Source of the DNA: Halopseudomonas salegens | GTDB lineage: Bacteria > Pseudomonadota > Gammaproteobacteria > Pseudomonadales > Pseudomonadaceae | Length of the DNA stretch: 64,000 nucleotides | Assembly (NCBI RefSeq): GCF_900105655.1 | Contig: NZ_LT629787.1 | Location: 744,001-808,000 of the forward strand | Direction: 5' to 3' | Shown: positions 56,034 through 64,000 of the stretch, piece after piece | Position numbering within the stretch: position 1 is the first letter of the stretch | How the letters are laid out: every line of letters begins with the position of its first letter | Notes under the pieces: generated by a model | Database searches by the model: none | Seen by the model: only the letters and a program-made list of their open reading frames with translations | Told to the model about the DNA's origin: nothing | Position numbers and translations under genes: made by a program

Positions 56034-56657
56034 TCAGAAGCGGATGCTGTTGTTGCCGGCGCTCAGCTCGCCACCCTGCTGGCCGCCGGGGGTGATGGCC
56101 TGGAGGATAACGGTTTCGGTGCGCGGAAAGTGCTCGAACAGGCTCACTTCAACGGCACTCAGGGCATCCGGGTTGCTGCAGGTAAACTGATACTGGGCGC
56201 TGATGTCGTTGTGCGCGGATTTTCCATCTTCATGCTGGTGGTCATGGTCATGACCGTGATGGTGCTCTTGCTCCAGCGCCGCAAAAATCGGGCTCTTCAG
56301 GGTGACGTCATCCAGCGCGCAGTCAGCCGTCGATGGCAGGCTGATGATTGCGTCGGCCTGGCGCAGCGTGTCCATGGCGGCTTTGGCGGTAGCTTTATCG
56401 GCGTTGCTGGTGGGCAGGTACTCGAAGCCCAGAATGTTGTCCGCCGGGCTGTCCAGTTCCACGGCCAGTTCAGCGCCTTGCAGGACGAGATTCAGATGGG
56501 CTACGCCGTGGGCATGGGCGGCCAGGCTATCGCCATGGTCGTGCTGGTGCTTGTCGTGATCATGTTCGGTATGCCCATGACCATGGTCGGAGTGGGCGTG
56601 CAGAGCAAAGGCCAGGCTGGTCAGCAATCCACCGGCAATCAGGGGCAGTACGCGCAT
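56034..56657 (-). CDS. His-rich periplasmic zinc-binding protein (DUF2796/ZrgA type)
   Basis: 207 residues: signal peptide ending in ALHA, then two His-rich stretches (HSDHGHGHTEHDHDKHQHD near 22-42 and HHHGHDHDHQHE near 132-144) flanking a compact domain (AHAHGVAHLNLVLQGAELAV). Family members bind and deliver zinc in the periplasm. First gene of the operon, 34 bases downstream of a Zur box. GAGGA precedes the ATG. Confidence 0.9.
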   Translation of the reverse strand: MRVLPLIAGGLLTSLAFALHAHSDHGHGHTEHDHDKHQHDHGDSLAAHAHGVAHLNLVLQGAELAVELDSPADNILGFEYLPTSNADKATAKAAMDTLRQADAIISLPSTADCALDDVTLKSPIFAALEQEHHHGHDHDHQHEDGKSAHNDISAQYQFTCSNPDALSAVEVSLFEHFPRTETVILQAITPGGQQGGELSAGNNSIRF

Positions 56658-56690
56658 GGGAAGTCCTCGTGGTCGGGTTAAAGATGCTTT

Positions 56691-56713
56691 GATGTTATCT
56701 TATAACCTTAATC
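56691..56713 (-). promoter_or_regulatory. Zur box of the zinc operon
   Basis: GTTAT-CTT-ATAAC (56694-56706) fits the Zur core GTTATANTATAAC with one change, inside a longer partly symmetric site. On the minus strand it includes TATAAGAT, a plausible -10, so zinc-loaded Zur would block the promoter. Confidence 0.8.
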
Positions 56714-56742
56714 CCGGCCAGTGCCATATCTGCCCCGGCTGA

Positions 56743-57612
56743 TCAATACAATGCCTGGTACAGCTTGCGCCGGTACTCGATGGTCAGCGGGTGGTCATTA
56801 CCAAGCAGATCAAACACTTCCAGCAGCGTGCGCTGCGGACTGTTGTCGGCATAGCCGCGATCCTGCTGTAACAATGTCAACAGACGTGGCAGGGCCTGTT
56901 CTGCTTGCTGCGCGGCCAGATCAATGATTGCCAGCTGATAGAGCGCTTCACTGTCGGACGGGTTGCTGGCGACACGCTGTTCCAGGCTCTCGCGGGGCGG
57001 CAGGTCACTGGCCTGTTGACGGAAACTGATCTGCGCCTTGATGCCATTGATGGCCTGACGATTGGCGTCCTTGTCCTGCAGGCGCGACAGCGCTTCGGTG
57101 GCCTCGGTCAGCAGGTCCTGTTCGGCCAGGGCGCTGGCCAGTAGCAGCCAGAGACGGTCATCCGGCGTATCGGTCAGGGCGTGTTGCAGCAATTCAGTGG
57201 CGGTTGCGAGGTTCCCTGCGGCAATCAGGGCTTCGGCCTGGGCGCCAATATCCGTGGCTTCGCTATCAATCACCGGAGCGCTGACATGGGGGGCGAGCAG
57301 TTCACGAATGGCGCTTTCCGGTTGCGCGCCACTGAAACCTTCCACCGGCTGACCATCCTTGAACAGGACGACGGTGGGCAGGCTGCGAATACCGAAACGC
57401 TGGGTCAAGCCCGGGTGCGCATCACAGTCGACCTTGGCCAGCAGCATTTCCCCGGCATAATCCTCGGTAATCTTCGCCAATAACGGCATCAAAGCCTTGC
57501 ACGGGGCACACCATTCGGCCCAGAAATCCACCAGCACCGGCTTGTGGTGCGAGTTCTCGATTACATAGCGGTCAAAGTCCGCTTCGCTGACATCAAAAAT
57601 ATAGTCTGACAT
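56743..57612 (-). CDS. cnoX: Thioredoxin-TPR co-chaperone (YbbN/CnoX family)
   Basis: 289 residues: thioredoxin domain (1-108) with an intact WCAPC active site and cis-Pro SLPTVV, then TPR-type repeats (about 120-285, ALIAAGNLATATELLQHAL, EALYQLAIIDLAAQQAEQALPRL). E. coli YbbN has lost the redox motif (SQHC), so this one may be a true redox chaperone. It sits just upstream of the zinc operon on the same strand. Confidence 0.88.
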   Translation of the reverse strand: MSDYIFDVSEADFDRYVIENSHHKPVLVDFWAEWCAPCKALMPLLAKITEDYAGEMLLAKVDCDAHPGLTQRFGIRSLPTVVLFKDGQPVEGFSGAQPESAIRELLAPHVSAPVIDSEATDIGAQAEALIAAGNLATATELLQHALTDTPDDRLWLLLASALAEQDLLTEATEALSRLQDKDANRQAINGIKAQISFRQQASDLPPRESLEQRVASNPSDSEALYQLAIIDLAAQQAEQALPRLLTLLQQDRGYADNSPQRTLLEVFDLLGNDHPLTIEYRRKLYQALY

Positions 57613-57709
57613 AAGGGTGTCCAGGGGGCGGTTTACATGCCGGGATAGTGGGGGCGTGGAGGGGGGAAATCAAGCTGGGAGTAGCGAGAAAATCCACCAG
57701 GACGCCCTC

Positions 57710-58366
57710 TCAGCAAAACCAGCCACTCCCATACAAAGCCACCTGACGAAACTCCAGCGGCTCGCCCAGATCCGGCCAGGTCTGGCTGTTGAGGGTTGTC
57801 AGCTTGCGAAAATCGGCGTGCTGCAGGTCGCGCACCCGGGAGTCGGCAATCAGCGTCTGCCGGGCGCGGCGGGTGAAATGGTCAAGCAGCGGGTGGTTGT
57901 CGCTATCGTAGAGAACGTCTGCGGCCAGCAGTAGATCGATGGAATCCCTGCAGGCAAAATAATCGCCGGCAATCCCGATCTCGGCCTGGTTCAGCTCAGC
58001 ATTCAACCGGCTGGCCAGTTGCGCTGCCGGATCGAGATCGCAGGCAATGCTGGTTTTTGCCCCGGCCAGCGCACACGCAATGGCAACAATGCCGGAGCCG
58101 GCACCAAAATCCAGCACCCGCTTGCCGCGAACGTGGTCCGGGTTATCCAGAATCCAGCGTGCCAATGCCAGACCGCTACCCCAACAAAAGCCCCAGTAGG
58201 GTGGTGATTCCAGCAGACGTTGGGTTTCTTCACTGGCGAAAGCGCGGTCAAGATTCTCCGGGTCGAGCAGCCACAGCCGTATCTCCGGCAGGCCGGGCAG
58301 GGCACTGATGGTCAGCTTCGCCGCTGGCAATACCTGCTGCAGGCTGGCTTCGAGTTGATTGTGCAT
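57710..58366 (-). CDS. SAM-dependent methyltransferase, ETF-beta lysine methyltransferase-like
   Basis: 218 residues from ATG 58364-58366 (MHNQLEASLQQVLP). SAM motif I VLDFGAGSGIVAIACALAGA, the PPYWGFCWGSGLALARWI entry helix and LLLAADVLYDSDNH place it with the PrmA/EtfB-lysine methyltransferase group. An ATG at 58390 with GAGG at suitable spacing would add eight residues, so the start is uncertain. Target protein unknown. Confidence 0.82.
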   Translation of the reverse strand: MHNQLEASLQQVLPAAKLTISALPGLPEIRLWLLDPENLDRAFASEETQRLLESPPYWGFCWGSGLALARWILDNPDHVRGKRVLDFGAGSGIVAIACALAGAKTSIACDLDPAAQLASRLNAELNQAEIGIAGDYFACRDSIDLLLAADVLYDSDNHPLLDHFTRRARQTLIADSRVRDLQHADFRKLTTLNSQTWPDLGEPLEFRQVALYGSGWFC

Positions 58367-58559
58367 GGTGGTCTTTGACGCAACAAACATTCCTTGATCA
58401 GCCTCATTGTCTGGCGGCATTGCCGGCCATCTGTCCAGGTTTGTGCACGGAGCATTGCGCGTTGATTCTAAGGCCTGCGCCGGGCTGGTCAATCAGCGTT
58501 TATTCACTGCGCGCCAGCGGGTAAGATGGGCGGATACTCACCGGTTCAGGAAACTTGCC

Positions 58560-59027
58560 ATGCATTGCCCCTTTTGTGGTGCCGTTGACACCAAGGTGAT
58601 TGACTCGCGGTTGGTCGCTGAAGGTGATCAGGTGCGCCGCCGGCGTGAATGCCTGGCCTGCCAGGAGCGCTTTACCACCTTTGAAACCGCTGAATTGGTG
58701 ATGCCGCGCCTGATCAAGCAGGACGGCCGTCGCCAGCCCTTTGATGAAGACAAACTGCGTGCCGGTATGCAGCGTGCGCTGGAAAAGCGCCCGGTCAGCG
58801 TGGAAGAGATCGAGGCGGGCATCGGCCGCATCAAGCACCGCTTGCGCGCCACCGGTGAGCGTGAGGTGAATGCGATGGTGGTGGGTGAAATGGTCATGGA
58901 CGAGCTCAAGCAGCTGGATGAAGTGGCCTATATCCGCTTCGCTTCGGTGTATCGCCGCTTCCAGGATCTGAATCAGTTCCGCGAGGAAATCGAGCGTTTA
59001 TCCCGTGGTGGTCAACCCGATGAGTGA
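58560..59027 (+). CDS. nrdR: Transcriptional repressor NrdR
   Basis: Senses dATP/ATP and represses ribonucleotide reductase genes. 155 residues: zinc ribbon ([17 protein letters not shown] ... [12 protein letters not shown]) then the ATP-cone ([30 protein letters not shown] split over two helices). AGGA lies nine bases before the ATG. The 51-residue upstream extension of the frame is a shadow. Overlaps ribD by eight bases. Confidence 0.96.
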   Translation: MHCPFCGAVDTKVIDSRLVAEGDQVRRRRECLACQERFTTFETAELVMPRLIKQDGRRQPFDEDKLRAGMQRALEKRPVSVEEIEAGIGRIKHRLRATGEREVNAMVVGEMVMDELKQLDEVAYIRFASVYRRFQDLNQFREEIERLSRGGQPDE

Positions 59028-60132
59028 TCAGCAGTGGATGCTGCGCGCGTTGCAACTGGCACGACAGGGGTTGTATTCCACTGAACCGAATCCACGGGTT
59101 GGTTGTGTCCTGGTGCGTGATGCGCAGGTCGTCGGTGAGGGCTGGCATGTGCGCGCCGGGGAGGGCCACGCCGAGGTCAATGCGCTGGCGCAGGCTGGCG
59201 AGCTGGCCCGTGGCGCAACCGCTTATGTCACTCTGGAGCCCTGCAGCCATTTCGGCAAGACACCACCCTGCGCCGATGCCTTGATTCGTGCGGGCGTCAG
59301 CCGCGTGGTGGTGGGCATGCAGGACCCCAATCCGCAGGTGGCCGGCCAGGGGTTGGCACGTTTGCAGGCGGCGGGTATTGCCGTCACCAGTGGCGTTCAG
59401 GAAGCCGATGCGCGGGCGTTGAACCCCGGATTCATCAAACGCATGCAGCAGGGCCTGCCCTGGGTGCGCTTGAAGCTGGCCATGAGTCTGGACGGCCGCA
59501 CGGCCATGGCCAGTGGCGAAAGCCAGTGGATTACCGGGCCTGCTGCCCGCGCCGATGTGCAGCGCTGGCGGACACGCAGTGGCGCGGTGATCAGCGGAGC
59601 CGACAGCGTCCTGCTGGATGATTCGGCGCTCACGGTACGCCAGGAGCAGCTCGGCCTGCCGGCCGCCGAAGCAGCGCTGGCGGCCGAACGTCAGCCCTTG
59701 CGGGTACTGATTGATGGTCGCTTGCGCGTGCCTTTGCAACAGCGACTGTTTCAACTGGCAGGTCCTACCCTGGTCGCGACCTTGAGCGATCAGCGCCAGA
59801 GCGACTATCAGGCTGTCGGCAGCGAATTGCTGGCGCTGCCGAATGCCGACGCCAGCCAGGTAGATTTGCATCGCTTGCTGACCGTTCTGGCCCAGCGAGG
59901 TTGTAACGAAGTATTGGTCGAATCCGGCGCGCGTCTTGCCGCGGCCTTCTGGCAGGCCGGGCTGGTTGATGAACTGCTGGTCTATATGGCTCCGCGCCTG
60001 CTCGGCAGCAGTGCCCGGCCCTTGCTCGAGCTGCCCTTTACGCAGATGAGCGAAGCCCGGGATGTGCACATCGAAGAGCTGCGCGCCGTGGGTAATGACT
60101 GGCTGATTCGCGCGCGTCCTGCGGCCACCTGA
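59020..60132 (+). CDS. ribD: Riboflavin biosynthesis deaminase/reductase RibD
   Basis: Bifunctional enzyme of steps 2 and 3 of riboflavin synthesis. 370 residues: N-terminal deaminase with zinc ligands HAEVNAL and [11 protein letters not shown] (about 48-82), C-terminal reductase ([23 protein letters not shown], about 150-365). The ATG at 59020 lies inside the nrdR end. Followed by 117 non-coding bases to ribE. Confidence 0.95.
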   Translation: MSDQQWMLRALQLARQGLYSTEPNPRVGCVLVRDAQVVGEGWHVRAGEGHAEVNALAQAGELARGATAYVTLEPCSHFGKTPPCADALIRAGVSRVVVGMQDPNPQVAGQGLARLQAAGIAVTSGVQEADARALNPGFIKRMQQGLPWVRLKLAMSLDGRTAMASGESQWITGPAARADVQRWRTRSGAVISGADSVLLDDSALTVRQEQLGLPAAEAALAAERQPLRVLIDGRLRVPLQQRLFQLAGPTLVATLSDQRQSDYQAVGSELLALPNADASQVDLHRLLTVLAQRGCNEVLVESGARLAAAFWQAGLVDELLVYMAPRLLGSSARPLLELPFTQMSEARDVHIEELRAVGNDWLIRARPAAT

Positions 60133-60209
60133 GGTTGGTCGCACGCATTTTGCCGGCCCCGCCGACACACGGTGACACTGCAGGGGCAGCCAATCGCCCC
60201 CGGCTTGGG

Positions 60210-60215
60210 TATAAT
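60210..60215 (+). promoter_or_regulatory. Possible -10 box before ribE
   Basis: TATAAT preceded by a G-rich TTGGG stretch, 35 bases before the ribE ATG. No good -35 hexamer at 16-18 bases, so only tentative. No FMN riboswitch pattern is seen here. Confidence 0.35.
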
Positions 60216-60249
60216 GCCGCGTTTTCCATTTTCTGCGAGCAACCCGACT

Positions 60250-60915
60250 ATGTTCACTGGCATCATCGAAGCCGTTGGCCAGATTCAACGCATGCAGCCG
60301 CGCGGTGGCGATGTGCGTCTCTATGTGCACACCGGCAAGCTTGACCTGTCTGACGTCAAGTTGGGTGACAGCATCGCCGTCAATGGGGTGTGTCTTACTG
60401 CCGTCGAGCTGCCGGGTGATGGCTTCTGGGCTGATGTCAGCCAGGAAACCATTCGGCGCAGCGCCCTGAGCAACCTCAAGGAAGGCAGTCGAGTCAACCT
60501 GGAAAAGGCGTTGACGCCGGCTTCACGACTCGGTGGCCATCTGGTCAGCGGCCATGTCGATGGCGTCGGCAAGGTGTTGACCCTGGAGCAGGATGCGCGC
60601 TCCTGGCACTTTCGTATCGAAGCGCCGGCAAGCCTGGCCAAATACATCGCCGAGAAAGGCTCGATCACCGTCGATGGCATCAGTCTCACGGTCAATGCCG
60701 TTGAAGGTGCTATCTTTCATTTGAATATCGTGCCGCACACCATGCAGGAAACCGTGATGGGCGACTACCAGCCCGGTACGACGGTGAATCTGGAAGTGGA
60801 TGTGATTGCCCGTTATCTGGAACGCCTGTTGCTGGGTGACAAGGCCGCCGAGCCTGGTACCGACAGCAACATCAGTATGGCCTTTCTGGCCGACAACGGC
60901 TTCCTCAAGTCCTGA
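60250..60915 (+). CDS. ribE: Riboflavin synthase alpha subunit
   Basis: Dismutates two 6,7-dimethyl-8-ribityllumazine molecules into riboflavin. 221 residues, two homologous lumazine-binding halves: [12 protein letters not shown] ... [13 protein letters not shown] and [16 protein letters not shown] ... [15 protein letters not shown]. The ATG at 60250 gives the invariant MFTGI start. Confidence 0.96.
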   Translation: MFTGIIEAVGQIQRMQPRGGDVRLYVHTGKLDLSDVKLGDSIAVNGVCLTAVELPGDGFWADVSQETIRRSALSNLKEGSRVNLEKALTPASRLGGHLVSGHVDGVGKVLTLEQDARSWHFRIEAPASLAKYIAEKGSITVDGISLTVNAVEGAIFHLNIVPHTMQETVMGDYQPGTTVNLEVDVIARYLERLLLGDKAAEPGTDSNISMAFLADNGFLKS

Positions 60916-60936
60916 TCAAGTGCCCGGGAGGGCCGC

Positions 60937-62034
60937 ATGCAGCTGAACAGTATCGAAGAAATCATTGAAGACATTCGTGCCGGTAAAATGGTCATCCTGA
61001 TGGATGATGAAGATCGCGAGAATGAAGGCGACCTGATCATGGCTGCGCAGGCAGTACAGCCTGAGCACATCAATTTCATGGCCCGTTTTGGTCGTGGGCT
61101 GATCTGCATGCCGATGAGTCTGGAACGCTGCGAACGTTTGCAGCTGCCTTTGATGGTACAGCGCAACGGCTCAGGCTTCGGCACCAAGTTCACCGTCTCG
61201 ATCGAAGCGGCAGTGGGTGTCAGCACCGGAATTTCTGCGGCAGACCGGGCGCGAACCGTGCAAGCCGCGGGGGCGCCTGGCGCCGTCGCCAAGGATATCG
61301 TCAGCCCGGGCCATATCTTCCCGCTCATGGCTCAACCCGGTGGTGTGCTGGCGCGAGCCGGGCACACCGAAGCTTCCTGCGATCTGGCCCGTATGGCGGG
61401 TTTCGAGGAGGCTGCGGTAATCTGCGAGATCATGAATGAAGACGGCACCATGTCGCGGCGCCCCGAGCTGGAAACGTTTGCCGAAGAGCATGGCGTGAAA
61501 ATCGGTACCATTGCCGACCTGATTCACTATCGCTTGCTGAATGAGCGTACCGTGCAGCGGGTATCCGAACAGACGCTGACCAGTGAGTTGGGCACGTTCA
61601 ACCTGATTGCCTATCGTGACAGTCTGGAGGGCCTGATCCACCTGGCGTTGACCCAGGGCGAGATTGCTCCGGAAGAGCCGACCCTGGTGCGTGTCCACAA
61701 CATCGACCCGCTGCGCGATCTGTTGATGGTGCAGGAGCCGGGTCGCTGGAGCCTGCAGGACGCGATGAAAAAAGTTGCCGCCGATGGCAGCGGTGTGGTG
61801 CTTTTGCTGGGTAATCATATCGACAGCGATGGCCTGCTCAATCATGTCCGCAAGTTGTCCGGCGAAGAAGTCCCGGCTGCTCGTCGCCCGGCTACCTACA
61901 ACACCGTGGGTGCCGGCTCGCAGATTCTGCGTGATCTGGGCGTGCGCAAGATGCGCCTGCTGTCGACACCAATGAAGTTCAATGCCATATCCGGTTTTGA
62001 CCTGGAAGTAGTAGAATACTTGCCACGTCAGTAA
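60937..62034 (+). CDS. ribB: 3,4-dihydroxy-2-butanone-4-phosphate synthase with degenerate GTP cyclohydrolase II-like domain
   Basis: 365 residues. The N-terminal DHBP synthase domain is complete ([27 protein letters not shown], about 1-200). The C-terminal domain follows the GTP cyclohydrolase II outline but lacks the zinc Cys cluster: where RibA has a Cys-rich ECLTGD...RCDCG loop, this protein reads [18 protein letters not shown]. It is thus the RibBX form, with a domain of unknown use, and the cell needs a separate ribA. GGGAGGG precedes the ATG. Confidence 0.93.
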   Translation: MQLNSIEEIIEDIRAGKMVILMDDEDRENEGDLIMAAQAVQPEHINFMARFGRGLICMPMSLERCERLQLPLMVQRNGSGFGTKFTVSIEAAVGVSTGISAADRARTVQAAGAPGAVAKDIVSPGHIFPLMAQPGGVLARAGHTEASCDLARMAGFEEAAVICEIMNEDGTMSRRPELETFAEEHGVKIGTIADLIHYRLLNERTVQRVSEQTLTSELGTFNLIAYRDSLEGLIHLALTQGEIAPEEPTLVRVHNIDPLRDLLMVQEPGRWSLQDAMKKVAADGSGVVLLLGNHIDSDGLLNHVRKLSGEEVPAARRPATYNTVGAGSQILRDLGVRKMRLLSTPMKFNAISGFDLEVVEYLPRQ

Positions 62035-62044
62035 ATGCATCCCC

Positions 62045-62066
62045 GGCGGCACTTGCACGTGCCGCC
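62045..62066. other. Stem-loop between ribBX and ribH
   Basis: GGCGGCAC / GTGCCGCC with a six-base loop, followed by CGTTCTTTAAA. A partial terminator or processing site inside the operon. Confidence 0.5.
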
Positions 62067-62093
62067 CGTTCTTTAAATTCAGAGAGATTTGTC

Positions 62094-62570
62094 ATGACTG
62101 CAATCCGTACTATCGAAGGCGATTTCGTTGCCGTAGAAGGCCGCTATGCCCTGGTGGTTGGCCGCTTCAACAGTTTTGTGGTGGAAAGCCTGCTGGCCGG
62201 CGCCCTCGATACGCTCAAACGCCACGGCGTGAAAGACGAAAACATCACCATCGTGCGCGTGCCGGGTGCTTTCGAAATGCCGCTGATGGTCAAGAAAGTG
62301 GCCGAACTCAAGCAGTATGACGCCATCGTTGCCCTCGGCGCCGTGATTCGTGGCGGCACCCCGCATTTCGAGTATGTGGCCGGTGAGTGCGTCAAGGGCC
62401 TGGGTGTGGTCTCTCTGGAATACGGCGTACCGGTTGCCTTCGGTGTGCTGACTGTCGACAGCATCGAGCAGGCCATTGAACGTTCCGGCACCAAGGCCGG
62501 TAACAAGGGTGCTGAAGCCACCTTGTCAGCGATTGAAATGGTCAGTGCGATCAAACAGCTGGGGGCCTGA
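62094..62570 (+). CDS. ribH: 6,7-dimethyl-8-ribityllumazine synthase
   Basis: 158 residues. Family landmarks: [56 protein letters not shown] (active-site His) and [15 protein letters not shown]. Condenses the RibB product with the RibD product (after dephosphorylation). AGAGAG precedes the ATG; nusB starts at the next base after the stop. Confidence 0.96.
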   Translation: MTAIRTIEGDFVAVEGRYALVVGRFNSFVVESLLAGALDTLKRHGVKDENITIVRVPGAFEMPLMVKKVAELKQYDAIVALGAVIRGGTPHFEYVAGECVKGLGVVSLEYGVPVAFGVLTVDSIEQAIERSGTKAGNKGAEATLSAIEMVSAIKQLGA

Positions 62571-63047
62571 GTGAGCGAGCAGCAGGCACGACCGGGCCGC
62601 TCCGGTCAACCCAAACCATCCGCCCGGCGCAAAGCGCGCAGCTATGCCATGCAGGCACTGTACGCCTGGCAGATGGCTGACCTGCCGATTCATGAGCTGG
62701 TTGCCCAGTTTCTGGTCGACAATGATTTCAGCAAGGTCGACGAGGTTTACTTCCGTGAACTGGTCAGTGGCGTGCCCGGGAACCTGGATGTGATCGACAA
62801 TCACCTGGGTGACGTGCTGGATCGCCCGCTGAAGGAACTGGATCCGGTCGAGCTGGCAATTCTGCGCCTCGGGGTCTACGAACTGACCCAGCGTCTTGAT
62901 GTGCCGTACCGGGTGGTGATCAACGAAGGCATCGAACTGGCCAAGACCTTCGGTGCCACCGACGGCCACAAGTATGTCAATGGCATTCTCGACAAGCTGG
63001 CGCCGCGTCTGCGTAGCGTGGAATTCAACGCGCCACGCCGGGGCTGA
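62571..63047 (+). CDS. nusB: Transcription antitermination factor NusB
   Basis: Binds boxA RNA with NusE (ribosomal protein S10) during rRNA transcription. 158 residues starting at GTG directly after the ribH stop. All-helical fold with [34 protein letters not shown] and [24 protein letters not shown]. The Arg-rich first 20 residues are typical. ribH-nusB-thiL is the common order. Confidence 0.95.
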   Translation: MSEQQARPGRSGQPKPSARRKARSYAMQALYAWQMADLPIHELVAQFLVDNDFSKVDEVYFRELVSGVPGNLDVIDNHLGDVLDRPLKELDPVELAILRLGVYELTQRLDVPYRVVINEGIELAKTFGATDGHKYVNGILDKLAPRLRSVEFNAPRRG

Positions 63048-63053
63048 ATCAGG

Positions 63054-64000
63054 ATGAGCCAGGACGGCGCATCCGTCAGCGGTGAATTCGAACTGATTCA
63101 CCGCTACTTTCAGCAGTCAGCCCTGACCGCTGCTGCCCCCGAATCCCTCCCCCTGCTCGGTATCGGTGACGATGCCGCGCTGTTACACATCGATCCAGGC
63201 CAGCATCTGGTTATCTCAACCGATAGCCAGGTATCCGGTGTTCACTTCCCGTTGACCTTTCAACCCGCTGATATTGCCTACCGCGGGTTGGCGGCCGCCG
63301 TCAGTGATCTCGCTGCCATGGGCGCTGCCCCCCTCGGTTTTACCCTCGCCCTGACGCTCCCGGATACCGCTGCCGACTGGCTGGCTGGTTTTGCTTCCGG
63401 GTTGGCGCAGTGTGCGCAGGATCACCGGATCAATCTGATCGGTGGCGATACCACCCGTGGACCGCTTAATCTGGGCTTTAGCGTACTGGGTCAGGTGCCT
63501 GACGGTCAGGCTTTGCGGCGTAGTGGTGCGCAACCGGGGGATTTGCTCTGTGTCGGCGGCTCGCTGGGCGACGGTGGTGCCGGCCTGCAACTGGCACTGC
63601 AGCAGCCACTGCCGGACGGGCTCAGCCAGGTGCAAGGTGATTACCTGCACCAGCGTTTCTGGCGCCCGCGTGCGCAATTGGACCTGGGTATCGCCCTGCG
63701 CGGCCGCGCCACTGCAGCGCTGGATATATCCGATGGCCTGCTGGCCGATGCGGCGCATATAGCGGCTGCCAGCGGTGTGGCTGTGCATATCGAGCAATCA
63801 TCCCTGCCAGCCTCGGAAGCTCTGCAGGCCTGGCCGGAGAATGTCCGCAACCAATGGATGCTGCGCGCCGGGGATGACTACCGCTTGCTGTTCAGCCTGC
63901 CTGCCGCCATGCTTGCAGCCTTGCGTGCCGAACAGCCTGACATTCAGGTCATCGGCAAGGTTCAGGCGGGGAGTGGTGTCTGGCTGGATAGTGGTCAGGG
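63054..64000 (+). CDS. thiL: Thiamine-monophosphate kinase, 5' part (3' end outside window)
   Basis: Phosphorylates thiamine monophosphate to the active diphosphate. The frame starts at ATG 63054 (MSQDGASVSGEFELIHRYF), six bases after the nusB stop, and is open to the end of the window (315 codons). Motifs: GIGDDAALL (metal/ATP), STDSQVSGVHFP, LAAAVSDLAAMGA, LIGGDTTRG and ALDISDGLLADAAHIA. Same place as in P. aeruginosa. Confidence 0.93.
   Translation, partial: MSQDGASVSGEFELIHRYFQQSALTAAAPESLPLLGIGDDAALLHIDPGQHLVISTDSQVSGVHFPLTFQPADIAYRGLAAAVSDLAAMGAAPLGFTLALTLPDTAADWLAGFASGLAQCAQDHRINLIGGDTTRGPLNLGFSVLGQVPDGQALRRSGAQPGDLLCVGGSLGDGGAGLQLALQQPLPDGLSQVQGDYLHQRFWRPRAQLDLGIALRGRATAALDISDGLLADAAHIAAASGVAVHIEQSSLPASEALQAWPENVRNQWMLRAGDDYRLLFSLPAAMLAALRAEQPDIQVIGKVQAGSGVWLDSGQ

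Noticed and set aside
60133..60249. Possible FMN riboswitch before ribE
   Set aside because: Only about 117 bases and none of the conserved RFN element blocks were seen; pseudomonad FMN riboswitches usually precede a stand-alone ribB.
58906..60330. 474-residue frame opposite nrdR/ribD
   Set aside because: Shadow of two highly conserved genes.

Overview
The window reads as chromosome of a Pseudomonas-like gammaproteobacterium. Nearly every housekeeping block has the gene order I know from P. aeruginosa, but the blocks are joined differently: thiO-pilR-pilS ... bamD-rluD-pgeF-clpB, aceF-aceE-glnE-ilvE-waaF-waaC-waaG-waaP-wapP-wapQ, uvrA-MFS-ssb, and the zinc operon-thioredoxin-nrdR-ribD-ribE-ribBX-ribH-nusB-thiL. 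A deep-branching or marine member of the group (for example Halopseudomonas) is my best guess. It rests on recalled synteny and protein resemblance, not on a search. No rRNA, tRNA, CRISPR array, integrase or complete insertion sequence was seen, and no stretch longer than about 300 bases lacks a gene.

Layout. 1-11.5 kb: 3' end of thiO, a 123-bp mobile-looking repeat that supplies the stop codons of both thiO and pilR, the pilus regulators pilR/pilS, a small zinc-ribbon membrane protein, nadE, bamD, rluD, pgeF, and clpB behind a sigma-32 promoter. 11.6-20.2 kb: pyruvate dehydrogenase aceEF, divergent from glnE across two PdhR-type palindromes, then ilvE. 20.3-34.4 kb: a tightly coupled run of 12 genes for the lipopolysaccharide (LPS) inner core (two heptosyltransferases, a glucosyltransferase, several kinases). 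It continues without a break into a predicted polyprenyl-phosphate-D-arabinose pathway (HAD-UbiA fusion, DprE1-like oxidase, DprE2-like reductase), a membrane protein and a two-module glycosyltransferase. 34.5-36.5 kb: a GtrII-type membrane glucosyltransferase with a collapsed gtrA/gtrB pair. 36.6-43.2 kb: uvrA, MFS transporter, ssb, a histidine phosphatase and a degenerate RmlD-like protein. 43.2-49 kb: ompW and a six-gene TtpC/TonB2-type energy-transduction operon. 49-53.4 kb: an ionotropic-glutamate-receptor-like protein, a methyltransferase and a two-gene amino-acid-type ABC permease set with no ATPase. 53.4-56.7 kb: a zinc operon with a Zur box. 56.7-64 kb: thioredoxin co-chaperone, methyltransferase, nrdR, riboflavin genes, nusB and the 5' part of thiL.

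The strongest candidate for something new is the arabinose-lipid pathway, familiar from mycobacterial cell walls and from a P. aeruginosa pilin-glycosylation locus. Here it is embedded in the LPS-core operon, with its own candidate flippase and double glycosyltransferase, which suggests a D-arabinofuranose decoration of LPS or another surface polymer. Second are the glutamate-receptor-like protein next to ATPase-less ABC components, and the deletion that fused gtrA to gtrB.
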